From NCBI GenBank assembly GCA_029289095.1, contig JARFUG010000029.1, positions 1 through 39,954 of the forward strand: 39,954 bases of DNA, written 5' to 3'. The notes under the pieces were generated by a model that saw nothing but the letters and a program-made list of their open reading frames with translations, ran no database searches and was not told the origin of the DNA. The DNA is from Desulfuromonadales bacterium. GTDB taxonomy: Bacteria > Desulfobacterota > Desulfuromonadia > Desulfuromonadales > JACZKF01. Position 1 is the first letter of the stretch. Every line of letters begins with the position of its first letter. The position numbers and the translations under genes are program-made. Shown one piece after another: positions 16,656-24,464 of this stretch.

Positions 16656-17024
16656 TCACTTCTTGAACTTCTCCGCCAGGGATGCAAACGGCGAATGCGC
16701 CAGCGACGGTCGGGCCGGAGCGGACGAAGGCGCGTCTTCGCCGCGCCCCTCCTGAACGCCGCGGGTGTGCTCGTGGTCGTGGCAGTAGATGCACAGCAGC
16801 TCCCAGTTGCTGCCGTCGGGGGGGTTGTTGTCGTGGTTGTGATCGATATGGTGCACCGTCAGCTCCCGCAGCTTCTTCCCCTCGAATTCCCGGGCGCAGC
16901 GCCCGCAAACGTGCGGAAAGAGCTTCAGCGCCTTCTCCCGGTACCCCGCCTGGCGCTTTTCCTCCTCCCGGCGCATTTCGGCGACGAGGCGCTCGCGTTC
17001 TTCATCGGTTCTGGTCTTGGACAT
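16656..17024 (-). CDS. yajD: YajD-family HNH nuclease
   Basis: A 122-aa HNH-fold protein. The zinc pairs CGRC (about residues 40-43) and CIYC (77-80) bracket the catalytic core LTVHHIDHNHDNNPPDGSNWELL, which contains the HH/N/H residues of the nuclease motif. The N-terminal ~30 residues are a charged helix (RTDEERERLVAEMRREEEKRQ) and the C-terminal tail is low complexity. YajD-type proteins are short stand-alone HNH enzymes of uncertain role in DNA metabolism. The ATG follows GAGGAGAG closely. No methyltransferase or phage gene is adjacent, so this is not obviously part of a restriction system. Confidence 0.88.
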   Translation of the reverse strand: MSKTRTDEERERLVAEMRREEEKRQAGYREKALKLFPHVCGRCAREFEGKKLRELTVHHIDHNHDNNPPDGSNWELLCIYCHDHEHTRGVQEGRGEDAPSSAPARPSLAHSPFASLAEKFKK

Positions 17025-17076
17025 GCTCTCCTCTTCTGATTGGTGGGTCCCTTTAATTTTCGAGAGCCAAAGGCGT

Positions 17077-17246
17077 TCTCACGCGACGCCGCAACGACGC
17101 GACGAAAAGCTCCAGGCAAACCGAAAGCAATTTTGCAGAAATGGGCTTGATTGGACCTTTTGAACGGCTTTCCTGTCCATCCTGCATTCCAAAACTGCCT
17201 GATGACCTCCGGGTTTAACGTTGCGTCGTTGCGGCGTCGCGTGAGA
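17077..17246. repeat. 24-bp perfect inverted repeat flanking a 122-nt spacer
   Basis: 17077-17100 and 17223-17246 are exact reverse complements (TCTCACGCGACG... / ...CGTCGCGTGAGA). The sequence resembles the dispersed intergenic repeat built on CTCACGCnnnGACGCnnnGACGC that is common in Geobacter/Pelobacter-type genomes. The 122-nt spacer has no evident gene; the whole 234-bp gap between the yajD-like and MBL genes is otherwise empty. It could be a miniature mobile or processed repeat. Confidence 0.8.
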
Positions 17247-17258
17247 CCGGTTTTAATC

Positions 17259-18170
17259 TTAAAGAGCCTTTCGCCCCTCCACCGGCAGGCTCTCCACGTA
17301 CTCCCTCATCCCACGGAAAGAGTTGCCGAAGAAGATCCGCTCCCGGGCCAGGATATCGGGGGGAAGACGCTCGATGTTGCGAAAGACTTCGTCGCGCTCG
17401 AGAAGCCAGGCGAAAAAAGCCTCCTCGTGGGCGGCCTCGTCGGGCGAGGCGGTCTCGGCGACCCCCTCGACCCACCTCAGGAGCTGGCGTCGGCCGATGC
17501 GCAAGTGCTCGACGGCATCGTCGACCCGTCCGTAATGGGCGAAGACCATGGTGCGGGGATTCAGTGCGATCATGCGATCGATGGAATCGAGAGCCACATC
17601 GAGCAGGAATCGAGGCGGAGTGGCGGGGCGCATGTAGAGCCCCCCGTCGAGCTCGCAGCGCACCCCGGCGACCTCTCCCGCGAACAGGAGGTCCCCCACC
17701 AGATAGCAGACGTGATGAGGCGCATGACCGGGGGTGAGAAAGGCGCGCACACCCCCGCGGGCGACCTCTTCGGCGAAACCGATCGCCTGCTGCGGCACAG
17801 CAACGATCTCCCCGTAGGCTTCGGCCGTCTTTCCGAGAACCTTGAGCGAGCCCTGCCAGAGCTTCTCCGGCGCCGTCATGTGCCGGACCCCTTCGGGATG
17901 ACAGAGCACCTGCGCACCGGGAAACTCCCGCAGCAGCGCGCCCGTCCCTCCGGCATGATCGATGTGGATGTGCGTCAGCAGGATGTAGTCCAGGCGCTCG
18001 ACCCCGCGCCGGCGCAGTTCCGAAATGAGGCGGGGAATCGTCGATAGTGGACCGGGATCGACGAGAAGAGTGAGTCCCTCGCCCTGGTAAAGCCACGAAC
18101 TGATGAACTTTCTGAAGCCAACGAGCGAGGGTTGATCGAGATCGATGCAGACGGGATTATCCGGATTCAT
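17259..18170 (-). CDS. MBL-fold metallo-hydrolase
   Basis: A 303-aa metallo-beta-lactamase-fold enzyme with the full binuclear site: THIHIDHAGG (His67, His69, Asp71, His72), then a His in FLTPGHAPHH, an Asp/Glu in LLFAGEVAG where many members have Asp, and a final FAHYG His. It is glyoxalase II- or lactonase-like, acting on an unknown (thio)ester or lactone. The ATG at 18170 follows AAGGAA; the frame continues to 18272 without support. Replacement of the bridging Asp by Glu (FAGE) occurs in some family members. Divergent from the PAS kinase across 144 bp. Confidence 0.85.
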   Translation of the reverse strand: MNPDNPVCIDLDQPSLVGFRKFISSWLYQGEGLTLLVDPGPLSTIPRLISELRRRGVERLDYILLTHIHIDHAGGTGALLREFPGAQVLCHPEGVRHMTAPEKLWQGSLKVLGKTAEAYGEIVAVPQQAIGFAEEVARGGVRAFLTPGHAPHHVCYLVGDLLFAGEVAGVRCELDGGLYMRPATPPRFLLDVALDSIDRMIALNPRTMVFAHYGRVDDAVEHLRIGRRQLLRWVEGVAETASPDEAAHEEAFFAWLLERDEVFRNIERLPPDILARERIFFGNSFRGMREYVESLPVEGRKAL

Positions 18171-18314
18171 CACTATTCCTTGCTTGATTTTTCTCTGGCG
18201 ATCATACCTTTTTTCCAGGGAATCGGTCCACTTCAAAGACAACGCTGAGCGCGGAAGACTTCGCGCCGACACATGCTATGATTAAAAAACAGTTCTCACC
18301 CGAAAGAAACGGCT

Positions 18315-19457
18315 ATGGATCAGAAAACCGCGAGCGGCGCTTCGCTCGAGAGGCGAAAAACCGATTCCCGACTCATGGCGGTGCTCGATACCGTCGTCGA
18401 CGCCGTCATCACCATCGACGAGAACGGAACCATCCAGTCGTTCAACCGCTCAGCCGAGCGCATCTTCGGCTTCATGGCGCAGGAAGTCCTCGGGCGCAAC
18501 GTCAACATCCTCATGCCCGAACCGTATCACAGCGAGCACGACCGCTATCTCCAGAACTACCTCTCCACGGGGGTAAAGAAGATCATCGGCATCGGGCGGG
18601 AGGTGACCGGCAAGCGCCGCGACGGCTCGACCTTCCCGATGGAACTGGCGGTCAGCGAGTCATGGGTGGGCGACCAGCGCATCTTTACCGGCATCATCCG
18701 CGACATCACCGAGAGACGCCGCGCCGAACTCGAACGCGAAGCCCTCATCGCCGAACTCGAAGAGAAGAACGCCGAGATGGAGCGCTTCACCTACACGGTC
18801 TCCCACGACCTCAAGAGCCCCCTGATCACCATCCGCGGCTTTCTCGGCCACCTTGAAAAGGACGTGGCCGCGGGCAACGAAGTGCGCATGAAGGAGGACA
18901 TCCGCCACATCCAGGAAGCGGTGGTGAGGATGCAGACCCTCCTCGACGAACTCCTGACCCTCTCGCGGATAGGGCGCATCTCCAACCCCCCCCGGGAGAT
19001 CGATATGGGAGAGTTGGCCCGGCAGGCGGCCGAGCAGGTCGCAGGACGGATTGCCCAGGGAAAAATCGACGTCGTGATCGCCCCCGATCTTCCGAAAGCC
19101 TGCGGAGATCCGCCGCGGATCTACGAAGTCCTGCAGAACCTCATCGACAATGCCGCCAAGTTCATGGGGGACGAACCCCGGCCACGGATCGAAATCGGCG
19201 CCCGAAGGGAAGGGACGCAGAACGTCTTCTTCATCCGCGACAACGGAACCGGCATCGATCCGCGCTACCATCAGAAGATCTTCGGCCTTTTCGAACGCCT
19301 CGACGCGGCGACGGAGGGGACCGGGATCGGTTTGGCCCTCGTCAAGCGCATCGTCGAAGTGCACGGAGGGCGCATCTGGGTCGAATCGGACCTCGGACGG
19401 GGGGCGACCTTCTTTTTCACCCTCCCTCAAGGAGAGAGCCATGGACCCCAGAGCTGA
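18315..19457 (+). CDS. FixL-like PAS sensor histidine kinase
   Basis: A 380-aa soluble kinase. Residues ~20-135 are a PAS domain very close in sequence to FixL: VNILMPEPYHSEHDRYLQNY then KKIIGIGREVTGKRRDGSTF. His75 (EHD) aligns with the haem-ligating His of rhizobial FixL and Arg95 (IGIGR) with its O2-sensing Arg. A short coiled coil leads to the H-box TYTVSHDLKSPL (His164), then the ATPase with NLIDNAAKF, DNGTGI, FGLFERL and GTGIGLALV. There is no membrane span. It is probably a cytoplasmic redox/O2 sensor (inference). Its 3' end overlaps the next response-regulator gene by 17 nt, so the two form a cognate pair. No strong ribosome-binding site precedes the ATG. Confidence 0.87.
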   Translation: MDQKTASGASLERRKTDSRLMAVLDTVVDAVITIDENGTIQSFNRSAERIFGFMAQEVLGRNVNILMPEPYHSEHDRYLQNYLSTGVKKIIGIGREVTGKRRDGSTFPMELAVSESWVGDQRIFTGIIRDITERRRAELEREALIAELEEKNAEMERFTYTVSHDLKSPLITIRGFLGHLEKDVAAGNEVRMKEDIRHIQEAVVRMQTLLDELLTLSRIGRISNPPREIDMGELARQAAEQVAGRIAQGKIDVVIAPDLPKACGDPPRIYEVLQNLIDNAAKFMGDEPRPRIEIGARREGTQNVFFIRDNGTGIDPRYHQKIFGLFERLDAATEGTGIGLALVKRIVEVHGGRIWVESDLGRGATFFFTLPQGESHGPQS

Positions 19458-19893
19458 AGAACCGTTGATCATCCTTCTGGTGGAGGACAACCCCGCCCAT
19501 GCCGAACTGGTCAAGCGCAGCCTCGAAGGACACCCCGTACCGAACCGGATTATCCATATCTCGGACGGCGAATCGGCCCTGGCGTACCTCTTTCGCCGGG
19601 GAGAGTTCGCCGATCCGGAGAAAAGCCCCCGACCCCATGTCGTGCTGCTCGACCTTCGCCTTCCTCGCATCGACGGGCTCGAAATCCTCAAGGAGATTCG
19701 GACCTCGGCCGAGATGGAGAAGCTCCCCGTCGTGGTCCTGACCACCTCCGAAGCGGAGATGGACGCCGCCCGCGCCTACGAATATCACGCCAACAGCTTT
19801 GTCGTGAAACCCCTCGACTTCGACCGCTTCGCCAAACTGATGGACGATCTCGGATTCTACTGGCTCAAGTGGAACTATTACCCATGGGCGTGA
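19441..19893 (+). CDS. Single-domain response regulator (Rcp1-like)
   Basis: A 150-aa stand-alone receiver. Acidic residues Glu15/Asp16, phosphoacceptor Asp71 (VVLLDLRLP), Thr101 and Lys123 (VVKPLDF) are all in place. The long alpha1-beta2 insert (RRGEFADPEKSPRP) and the C-terminal FAKLMDDLGFYWL are typical of Rcp1-type receivers that work with phytochrome-like or PAS kinases. There is no output domain, so it acts as a phosphorelay intermediate or by protein contact. The ATG lies inside the kinase gene, 17 nt before its stop, behind AAGGAGAG. The following REC-kinase 15 nt downstream may be the next relay partner. Confidence 0.9.
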   Translation: MDPRAEEPLIILLVEDNPAHAELVKRSLEGHPVPNRIIHISDGESALAYLFRRGEFADPEKSPRPHVVLLDLRLPRIDGLEILKEIRTSAEMEKLPVVVLTTSEAEMDAARAYEYHANSFVVKPLDFDRFAKLMDDLGFYWLKWNYYPWA

Positions 19894-19908
19894 TTATTGG
19901 CGTAATTT

Positions 19909-21141
19909 ATGTTGACCCCTCCAGGCGCCATATTGATAATGACAGTCATGATCGATAGCCGCCTGGATATCCTGCTTGTCGAAGACGAGGAGGGACATGC
20001 CCAGCTTGTCCTGCGCGCCTTCGAGCTGCGCCCGGGTGTGCGACTGCGGGTCGCCCGCTCGCTGGCGGAGGCGCGGGAGCTCCTCTCGCAAACGACTCCG
20101 GATCTGGCCATCATCGACCTGCTTCTGCCCGACGGCCGCGGCATCGAGTTGCTCGAAGAACTGAGGATGAGCGAAACCCCCTTTCCGGCGATCATCATGA
20201 CGAGCCACGGCGACGAGGAGGTGGCCGTCGAGGCGATGAAGGCCGGCGCCCTCGACTATCTCGTCAAGTCGCAGGAGAACCTCAGCCAACTCCCCCACTT
20301 CTGCGCGCGGGCGCTGCGGGAATGGCATCATATCGCGGAGCGCCGGGTGGCCGAAGAGAAGCTGCGCGAGAGCAACCGCGAACTCGAGGCCTTCGTCTAC
20401 ACCATCTCCCACGACCTGCGCTCTCCCCTGGCTCCCATCATCGGATATGCCGAGTTTCTGCGCGACGCCTACGGCGAGGTGCTCGACACGATCGCACTTG
20501 ACTCCCTCGCCGAGATCGAGGGGCAGGGGCATCGGATGATGACCCTTCTCGAAGACCTTCTCGATCTGGCGCAGGCAGGATACCTCGAGCGCCCCGAGGA
20601 GCCGGTCGATGCCGAAGATGTCCTCCGCGCCGTCCTGCGGGAGATGGAGAGTCAGTTCCCCAGGAAAGTGGAGGTCAGAACCGTTTCCCCCCTCCCCTCC
20701 TCGCGCGTCCCCGCGAGCCAGCTTGCGCAGATCTTTCAGAATCTCATCGGCAACGCTCTTCGGTACGGCGGGGGCAACGTCGAGGTCGGCGGGGAGCGTC
20801 AGGGCTCGCAGGTCTGCTACTACGTCCGCGATCGAGGTCCGGGGATCCCTCCCGAGGAGCGGGACAGGATCTTCGAGGTTTTCTACCGGGGTTCGACAAG
20901 CGGTGCAAGCCGGGGAACAGGGGTAGGTCTGGCGACGGTGAGAAAGATCGCCCGCGCCTTTGGGGGAAAGGTCTGGGTCGAGGAGACCCCCGGGGGGGGG
21001 AGCACCTTCCGGGTGCAGTTGGCCGACGATCCTTCGCGGGAACCGCTCCCCCTCCCTGAGAACAAGAGGTTTCTGCTTGAAATCTACGGCGAGTACTGCG
21101 AGTTCCCCCCCCTTGCTCCCGGTAAAAGCCCCTCTCCCTGA
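19909..21141 (+). CDS. Response regulator-histidine kinase hybrid (REC-HisKA-HATPase)
   Basis: A 410-aa cytoplasmic protein with a receiver first. Asp70 (AIIDLLLPDG) is the phosphoacceptor and Lys120 (DYLVK) the conserved Lys. A coiled-coil linker (AERRVAEEKLRESNRELEAF) follows, then the H-box YTISHDLRSPL (His168), N-box NLIGNALRYGGG, DRGPGI and GTGVGLATV. The C-terminal ~45 residues are unassigned. The architecture is that of a phosphorylation-controlled kinase downstream of another kinase. It follows the single-domain regulator by 15 nt, forming a three-gene relay. The start is uncertain: ATG 19909 (used), 19939 and 19948 are in frame and none has a good ribosome-binding site; the last begins just before the receiver. 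Confidence 0.87.
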   Translation: MLTPPGAILIMTVMIDSRLDILLVEDEEGHAQLVLRAFELRPGVRLRVARSLAEARELLSQTTPDLAIIDLLLPDGRGIELLEELRMSETPFPAIIMTSHGDEEVAVEAMKAGALDYLVKSQENLSQLPHFCARALREWHHIAERRVAEEKLRESNRELEAFVYTISHDLRSPLAPIIGYAEFLRDAYGEVLDTIALDSLAEIEGQGHRMMTLLEDLLDLAQAGYLERPEEPVDAEDVLRAVLREMESQFPRKVEVRTVSPLPSSRVPASQLAQIFQNLIGNALRYGGGNVEVGGERQGSQVCYYVRDRGPGIPPEERDRIFEVFYRGSTSGASRGTGVGLATVRKIARAFGGKVWVEETPGGGSTFRVQLADDPSREPLPLPENKRFLLEIYGEYCEFPPLAPGKSPSP

Positions 21142-21207
21142 AAGACGGCCGGACCGTGATCCGCTGGCCATGTCCTTCCGTAGGCCAGGGCTTCGAAACG
21201 ACCGGCA

Positions 21208-24045
21208 CTATGACCGGCGCACCTTCGCAGCCTGCAGGCGAAAAGCCTCGCGCACATGCCGGCGCAGTTGATCGTTGTCCCACGGTTTGGTTAAAAGCCT
21301 GTAGATGTCCCCCTCGTTGATCAACTCCATGATCGCCGGCAGGTCGGCATACTCCGAAAGGACCATGTGCACCGTGTCGGGGTGCAGCGCCCTGACCTTC
21401 CTGAGAAATTCTGCCCCCGACATCTCCGGCATCCGCAGATCTGTGACGATCACCTGCACGATGTTCCCGGCAAGCAGATCGAACCCCTCGCGGGCGTTGC
21501 CTGCGGTGAGGACTATGAAATTTTCACCGGCAAAGACGCGCTTCAGAGCGGCAAGGACTTCCGGGTCATCATCCACGACCAGCAGACTCGGAAGCGCCGC
21601 GCGATCCTCGGACATCGCCAGGGACGCGCCCCGGCGATACAACTCGGCAAACTCCCCGGGCGGAAGAGGTTTACTGAAATAAAAGCCCTGCATCTCGTCG
21701 CACCCGTTCTGCCTCAGGTACCCGAGCTGCGCCTCGGTCTCCACCCCCTCTGCCACGACCCTGAGCCTCATGCGATGCGCCAGTGCAATGACCGAGGTGG
21801 AGATCGTCGCGGAGTTCGGGTCGGTGACGATCTCCTGGATGAACGATCTGTCGATTTTCAATTGATCGATGGGAAAACGCCCCAGATATTCCAGACTCGA
21901 ATAACCGGTGCCGAAATCATCCAGCGAGATGCGCACACCGATGCGCCGCAGCGCCTCCATGCGCCTGATCGCCTCCTCGGGGTCGTCCATGAGCATGCTC
22001 TCGGTCAGCTCGAGCATCAGGCGCTCTGGGGGGATTCCGCTTCGCTGCAGCGCAGCCGAAACCTGCGCTTCCAGATCGCCGGTGCGAAACTGCCTCGCCG
22101 ACACGTTGACCGACACGCGGATGTTCTGAAGCCCGGCGTCGCTCCACTCTCGAATCTGGCGGCAGACCTCATCGATGACCCAGTTTCCGATGGGGACGAT
22201 GAGCCCGTTTTTTTCGGACAGGGGGATGAAGTGCAGAGGGGGCACCATCCCCCTGTCCGGGGAGGCCCAGCGCAGCAGGGCTTCGGCGCCCGTGATGCGC
22301 CCGGTTCGCAGATCGACCTTGGGCTGATAGTGCAGGATGAACTCCTCGCGCTCCAGGGCGCGCCGCAGCGCCGACTGGAGTTCGAGGCGCATGCGCGCCT
22401 GCGCGTTGAGCTCCGGAGTGCAGTAACGGAACTGTCCGCCGCCGCGCTCCTTGGCCAGGTTGACGGCCGCATCGGCGCCATGCAGCAGTTCGCGTGCGGC
22501 GCCGCCGTCCTGCGGGAAGATGCTGATGCCGAAACTCGCCCGAAGAACGACCCGCTCTGTGTCCTGGAGAGAAAAGGGTTCTTCGAGAACCGACTGAAGG
22601 TTTCGGACCACCACGTCCACGGACGAGAGATCTTTGATCCCCTCGAGCATGAAGGCGAAGCGGTCCCCGGACAGGCGCGACAGCGCATCTTCGACCCGCA
22701 CCCTCCCCCGCAATCGCCGGGCAACCGCAACCAGCAGATCGTCCCCCGCCTTGTGGCCGAATGTTTCGTTGACGGCCTTGAACTGATCGAAATCCAGGAC
22801 GAGCAGCGCCACCTGTTTCCCCTTGCGGCGGGCGCGCTCCAGGGCATGCTCCACCATCGATTCGAAGAGCTGTCGCCTGGGCAGATCGGTCAACGCGTCG
22901 TGGTTGGCCAGACGCTGCAGCCTCTCTTCGCTCTTTTTCAGACGGGTGAGGTCGGTGATCACCCCTACAAAATGCGTCGCCTCCCCTGCACAGTTGCGGA
23001 CCGCGCTCAGCGTGAGCCATCCCGGAAAGGTCTCTGCGCTCCTTCGCCGCCCCCAGAACTCCCCCTGCCAAAAACCCTCCTTCCCCAACGAGGTCCAGAT
23101 CTCCGCATAGGAACCCCGCTCCTGTCGACTGGAGAAGAGAAGACGGGGATGGGCTCCCAGAATCTCACTTTCGCTATAGCCGGTCATTCCAGAAAAGGCC
23201 GGATTGACCGAGAGAACGCGGGGTGTCCGGTCGACGATGAGGACGGCGTCGCGGGTGCTCATCAGCGCCGCCGCATCGAGCCTGATGCGCTCTTCGGCCC
23301 GGCGCTTGTCGGTCACGTCGTGGGCGACGGCGATCCTGGCGCTTCGTCCGGCGAACTCGATATTGTTGGCATAAATCTCCACCTCGATCAGGCTGCCGTC
23401 CTTGCGCCGGTGAAGCGTCGGAAGGCGATCGACCTCCTCGCGGCTCACCGCATCGAGCAACTCCTGCTTTGACCCATGGGGTTTGATGTCTTCGACGGTC
23501 AGTAAAAGAAACTCTTCACGGCTATATCCGTAATGTCGAACGGCGGCGTCATTGACGGCGAGGAAGCGCAGCGTCTCCATATCGAAGATCCACATCGGGA
23601 GGGGATTGGCCTCGAACAGGAGGCGATAGTGCCTTTCGCTCTCTCGCAGGAGGATTTCCGATTCCCTGCGCGCCGTGATGTCCTGGATGAAGGCGACCCC
23701 GCAGGGGCCTTCGTCCGCATCGACGATCCACGCACCGGAGACAAGCCCACAGACGACTTTCCCGCTCTTGTGCAGGTAGCGCTTTTCATAGCTAAAAGGA
23801 GTCTCCTCCCCAACTCCCGCCTTTCGAAACTGCGCCTCGGTGAACGCCCGGTCCTCCGGGTGGGTGAGGTCGAAAAGGTTCAAAGAGAGAAGTTCCGCCT
23901 CGGTGTACCCCAAAAAGTCGCACAAGGTGCGGTTGAAGAGCACTAAGGCGCCGTCCGGACGTACGACCCCCATGGCGACGGAGGAATGGTTGAAGAGCGT
24001 CTGAAAGAGGGCGCGCCGCTGCTCACTGGTGAACGACCGTGACAC
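21208..24045 (-). CDS. PAS-PAS-PAS-GGDEF(degenerate)-EAL-REC c-di-GMP protein
   Basis: A 945-aa cytoplasmic protein. Three PAS domains fill about residues 8-370. A GGDEF-type domain (~380-540) has the signature altered to SGDRF (459-463), which should abolish cyclase activity. An RVED (450-453), five residues before it, matches the inhibitory I-site RxxD. The EAL domain (~560-805) keeps AEALLRW (Glu588), NVSARQF, ELTESM, DDFGTGYSSL and AEGVET, so phosphodiesterase activity is expected. A C-terminal receiver follows (Asp869 in VTDLRMPEMSG, Lys920). A GTG start at 24045 with GGAG just upstream is chosen; the open frame to 24183 passes through the riboswitch terminator and cannot be coding. It is controlled by the c-di-GMP riboswitch at 24209-24288. 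Confidence 0.88.
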   Translation of the reverse strand: MSRSFTSEQRRALFQTLFNHSSVAMGVVRPDGALVLFNRTLCDFLGYTEAELLSLNLFDLTHPEDRAFTEAQFRKAGVGEETPFSYEKRYLHKSGKVVCGLVSGAWIVDADEGPCGVAFIQDITARRESEILLRESERHYRLLFEANPLPMWIFDMETLRFLAVNDAAVRHYGYSREEFLLLTVEDIKPHGSKQELLDAVSREEVDRLPTLHRRKDGSLIEVEIYANNIEFAGRSARIAVAHDVTDKRRAEERIRLDAAALMSTRDAVLIVDRTPRVLSVNPAFSGMTGYSESEILGAHPRLLFSSRQERGSYAEIWTSLGKEGFWQGEFWGRRRSAETFPGWLTLSAVRNCAGEATHFVGVITDLTRLKKSEERLQRLANHDALTDLPRRQLFESMVEHALERARRKGKQVALLVLDFDQFKAVNETFGHKAGDDLLVAVARRLRGRVRVEDALSRLSGDRFAFMLEGIKDLSSVDVVVRNLQSVLEEPFSLQDTERVVLRASFGISIFPQDGGAARELLHGADAAVNLAKERGGGQFRYCTPELNAQARMRLELQSALRRALEREEFILHYQPKVDLRTGRITGAEALLRWASPDRGMVPPLHFIPLSEKNGLIVPIGNWVIDEVCRQIREWSDAGLQNIRVSVNVSARQFRTGDLEAQVSAALQRSGIPPERLMLELTESMLMDDPEEAIRRMEALRRIGVRISLDDFGTGYSSLEYLGRFPIDQLKIDRSFIQEIVTDPNSATISTSVIALAHRMRLRVVAEGVETEAQLGYLRQNGCDEMQGFYFSKPLPPGEFAELYRRGASLAMSEDRAALPSLLVVDDDPEVLAALKRVFAGENFIVLTAGNAREGFDLLAGNIVQVIVTDLRMPEMSGAEFLRKVRALHPDTVHMVLSEYADLPAIMELINEGDIYRLLTKPWDNDQLRRHVREAFRLQAAKVRRS

Positions 24046-24140
24046 GAAGGCTCCGCTGTTCGAGTTGGAGGGAGCAGCGCCTGCAAAAAAAACATTGCGG
24101 CACTTCGGTGCGGGGCAGAAAAAGAGAGATTCCGGGAAAG

Positions 24141-24160
24141 TAAAAACCCCTCTTCGGGGT
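24141..24160 (-). terminator. Riboswitch expression-platform terminator
   Basis: On the minus strand, ACCCC-GAAGA-GGGGT is followed by four further T's (five counting the last stem base). The hairpin lies between the GEMM aptamer and the GTG start of the PAS-EAL gene, the place of a riboswitch terminator. The stem is short (5 bp) but all G/C plus one A/T. It could also end readthrough from the lipoprotein gene 300 nt upstream. Confidence 0.65.
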
Positions 24161-24208
24161 GAAGACGGGCTTACGCGCTCCATACGGTGCGATAGAGCAA
24201 GGACCTTC

Positions 24209-24288
24209 TCTTCGGCAACCCGGCTGTCCCTGGAGGACCCGTGGCTTTGCGTCCCTGGGTTGCCCCAGGTTTGCGATTATCGGAGACG
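24209..24288 (-). promoter_or_regulatory. Cyclic-di-GMP-I (GEMM-I) riboswitch aptamer
   Basis: The minus strand reads the GEMM-I core in order: CGCAAACC, a 6-bp stem CCTGGG/CCCAGG capped by a GCAA tetraloop, GGACGCAAAGCC, the second stem (CACGGGTCC ... GGGACAGCC), and GGGTTGCCG. The base directly before CAAACC (position 20 in Vc2 numbering) is G at 24274, the guanine-specific form; the cGAMP-selective variants of Geobacter carry A there. The conserved A47 and C92 equivalents are present. It precedes a c-di-GMP phosphodiesterase-type gene on the same strand and is followed by a terminator. Confidence 0.93.
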
Positions 24289-24348
24289 GAAAAAGATGTG
24301 TGTATTTATCAAACCTGCATACAAAAACATCTCCAGCAGATCGCGTAT

Positions 24349-24378
24349 ACAGTAGTACAGCTTTTGAATGCGCGTCAA
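24349..24378 (-). promoter_or_regulatory. Possible promoter of the riboswitch transcript
   Basis: On the minus strand TTGACG (24378-24373) is followed after 18 nt by TACTGT (24354-24349), about 60 nt before the aptamer. A TATAC lies slightly further on. Suggestive only. Confidence 0.35.
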
Positions 24379-24464
24379 GTAAAACAAAGTTTTCCGCTCA
24401 GCAATTCCGCGACCGACTCCACACGCCCATCCGGGATTATCTCGCGCCCGCAGAATCCCGCAGA

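Noticed and set aside
16656-17024. Restriction endonuclease or homing HNH enzyme
   Set aside because: The protein is the size and layout of YajD-type housekeeping HNH proteins and has no methyltransferase, intron or phage neighbour.
21367-23472. A 701-codon plus-strand open frame opposite the GGDEF-EAL gene
   Set aside because: The opposite strand encodes recognisable PAS, EAL and REC domains; this frame has none.
24046-24183. N-terminal extension of the PAS-EAL protein to an ATG at 24183
   Set aside because: The extension would have to be translated through the riboswitch terminator hairpin; the GTG at 24045 with GGAG upstream is better.
24209-24288. cGAMP-selective GEMM-I variant
   Set aside because: The position that is A in cGAMP riboswitches is G here (24274).
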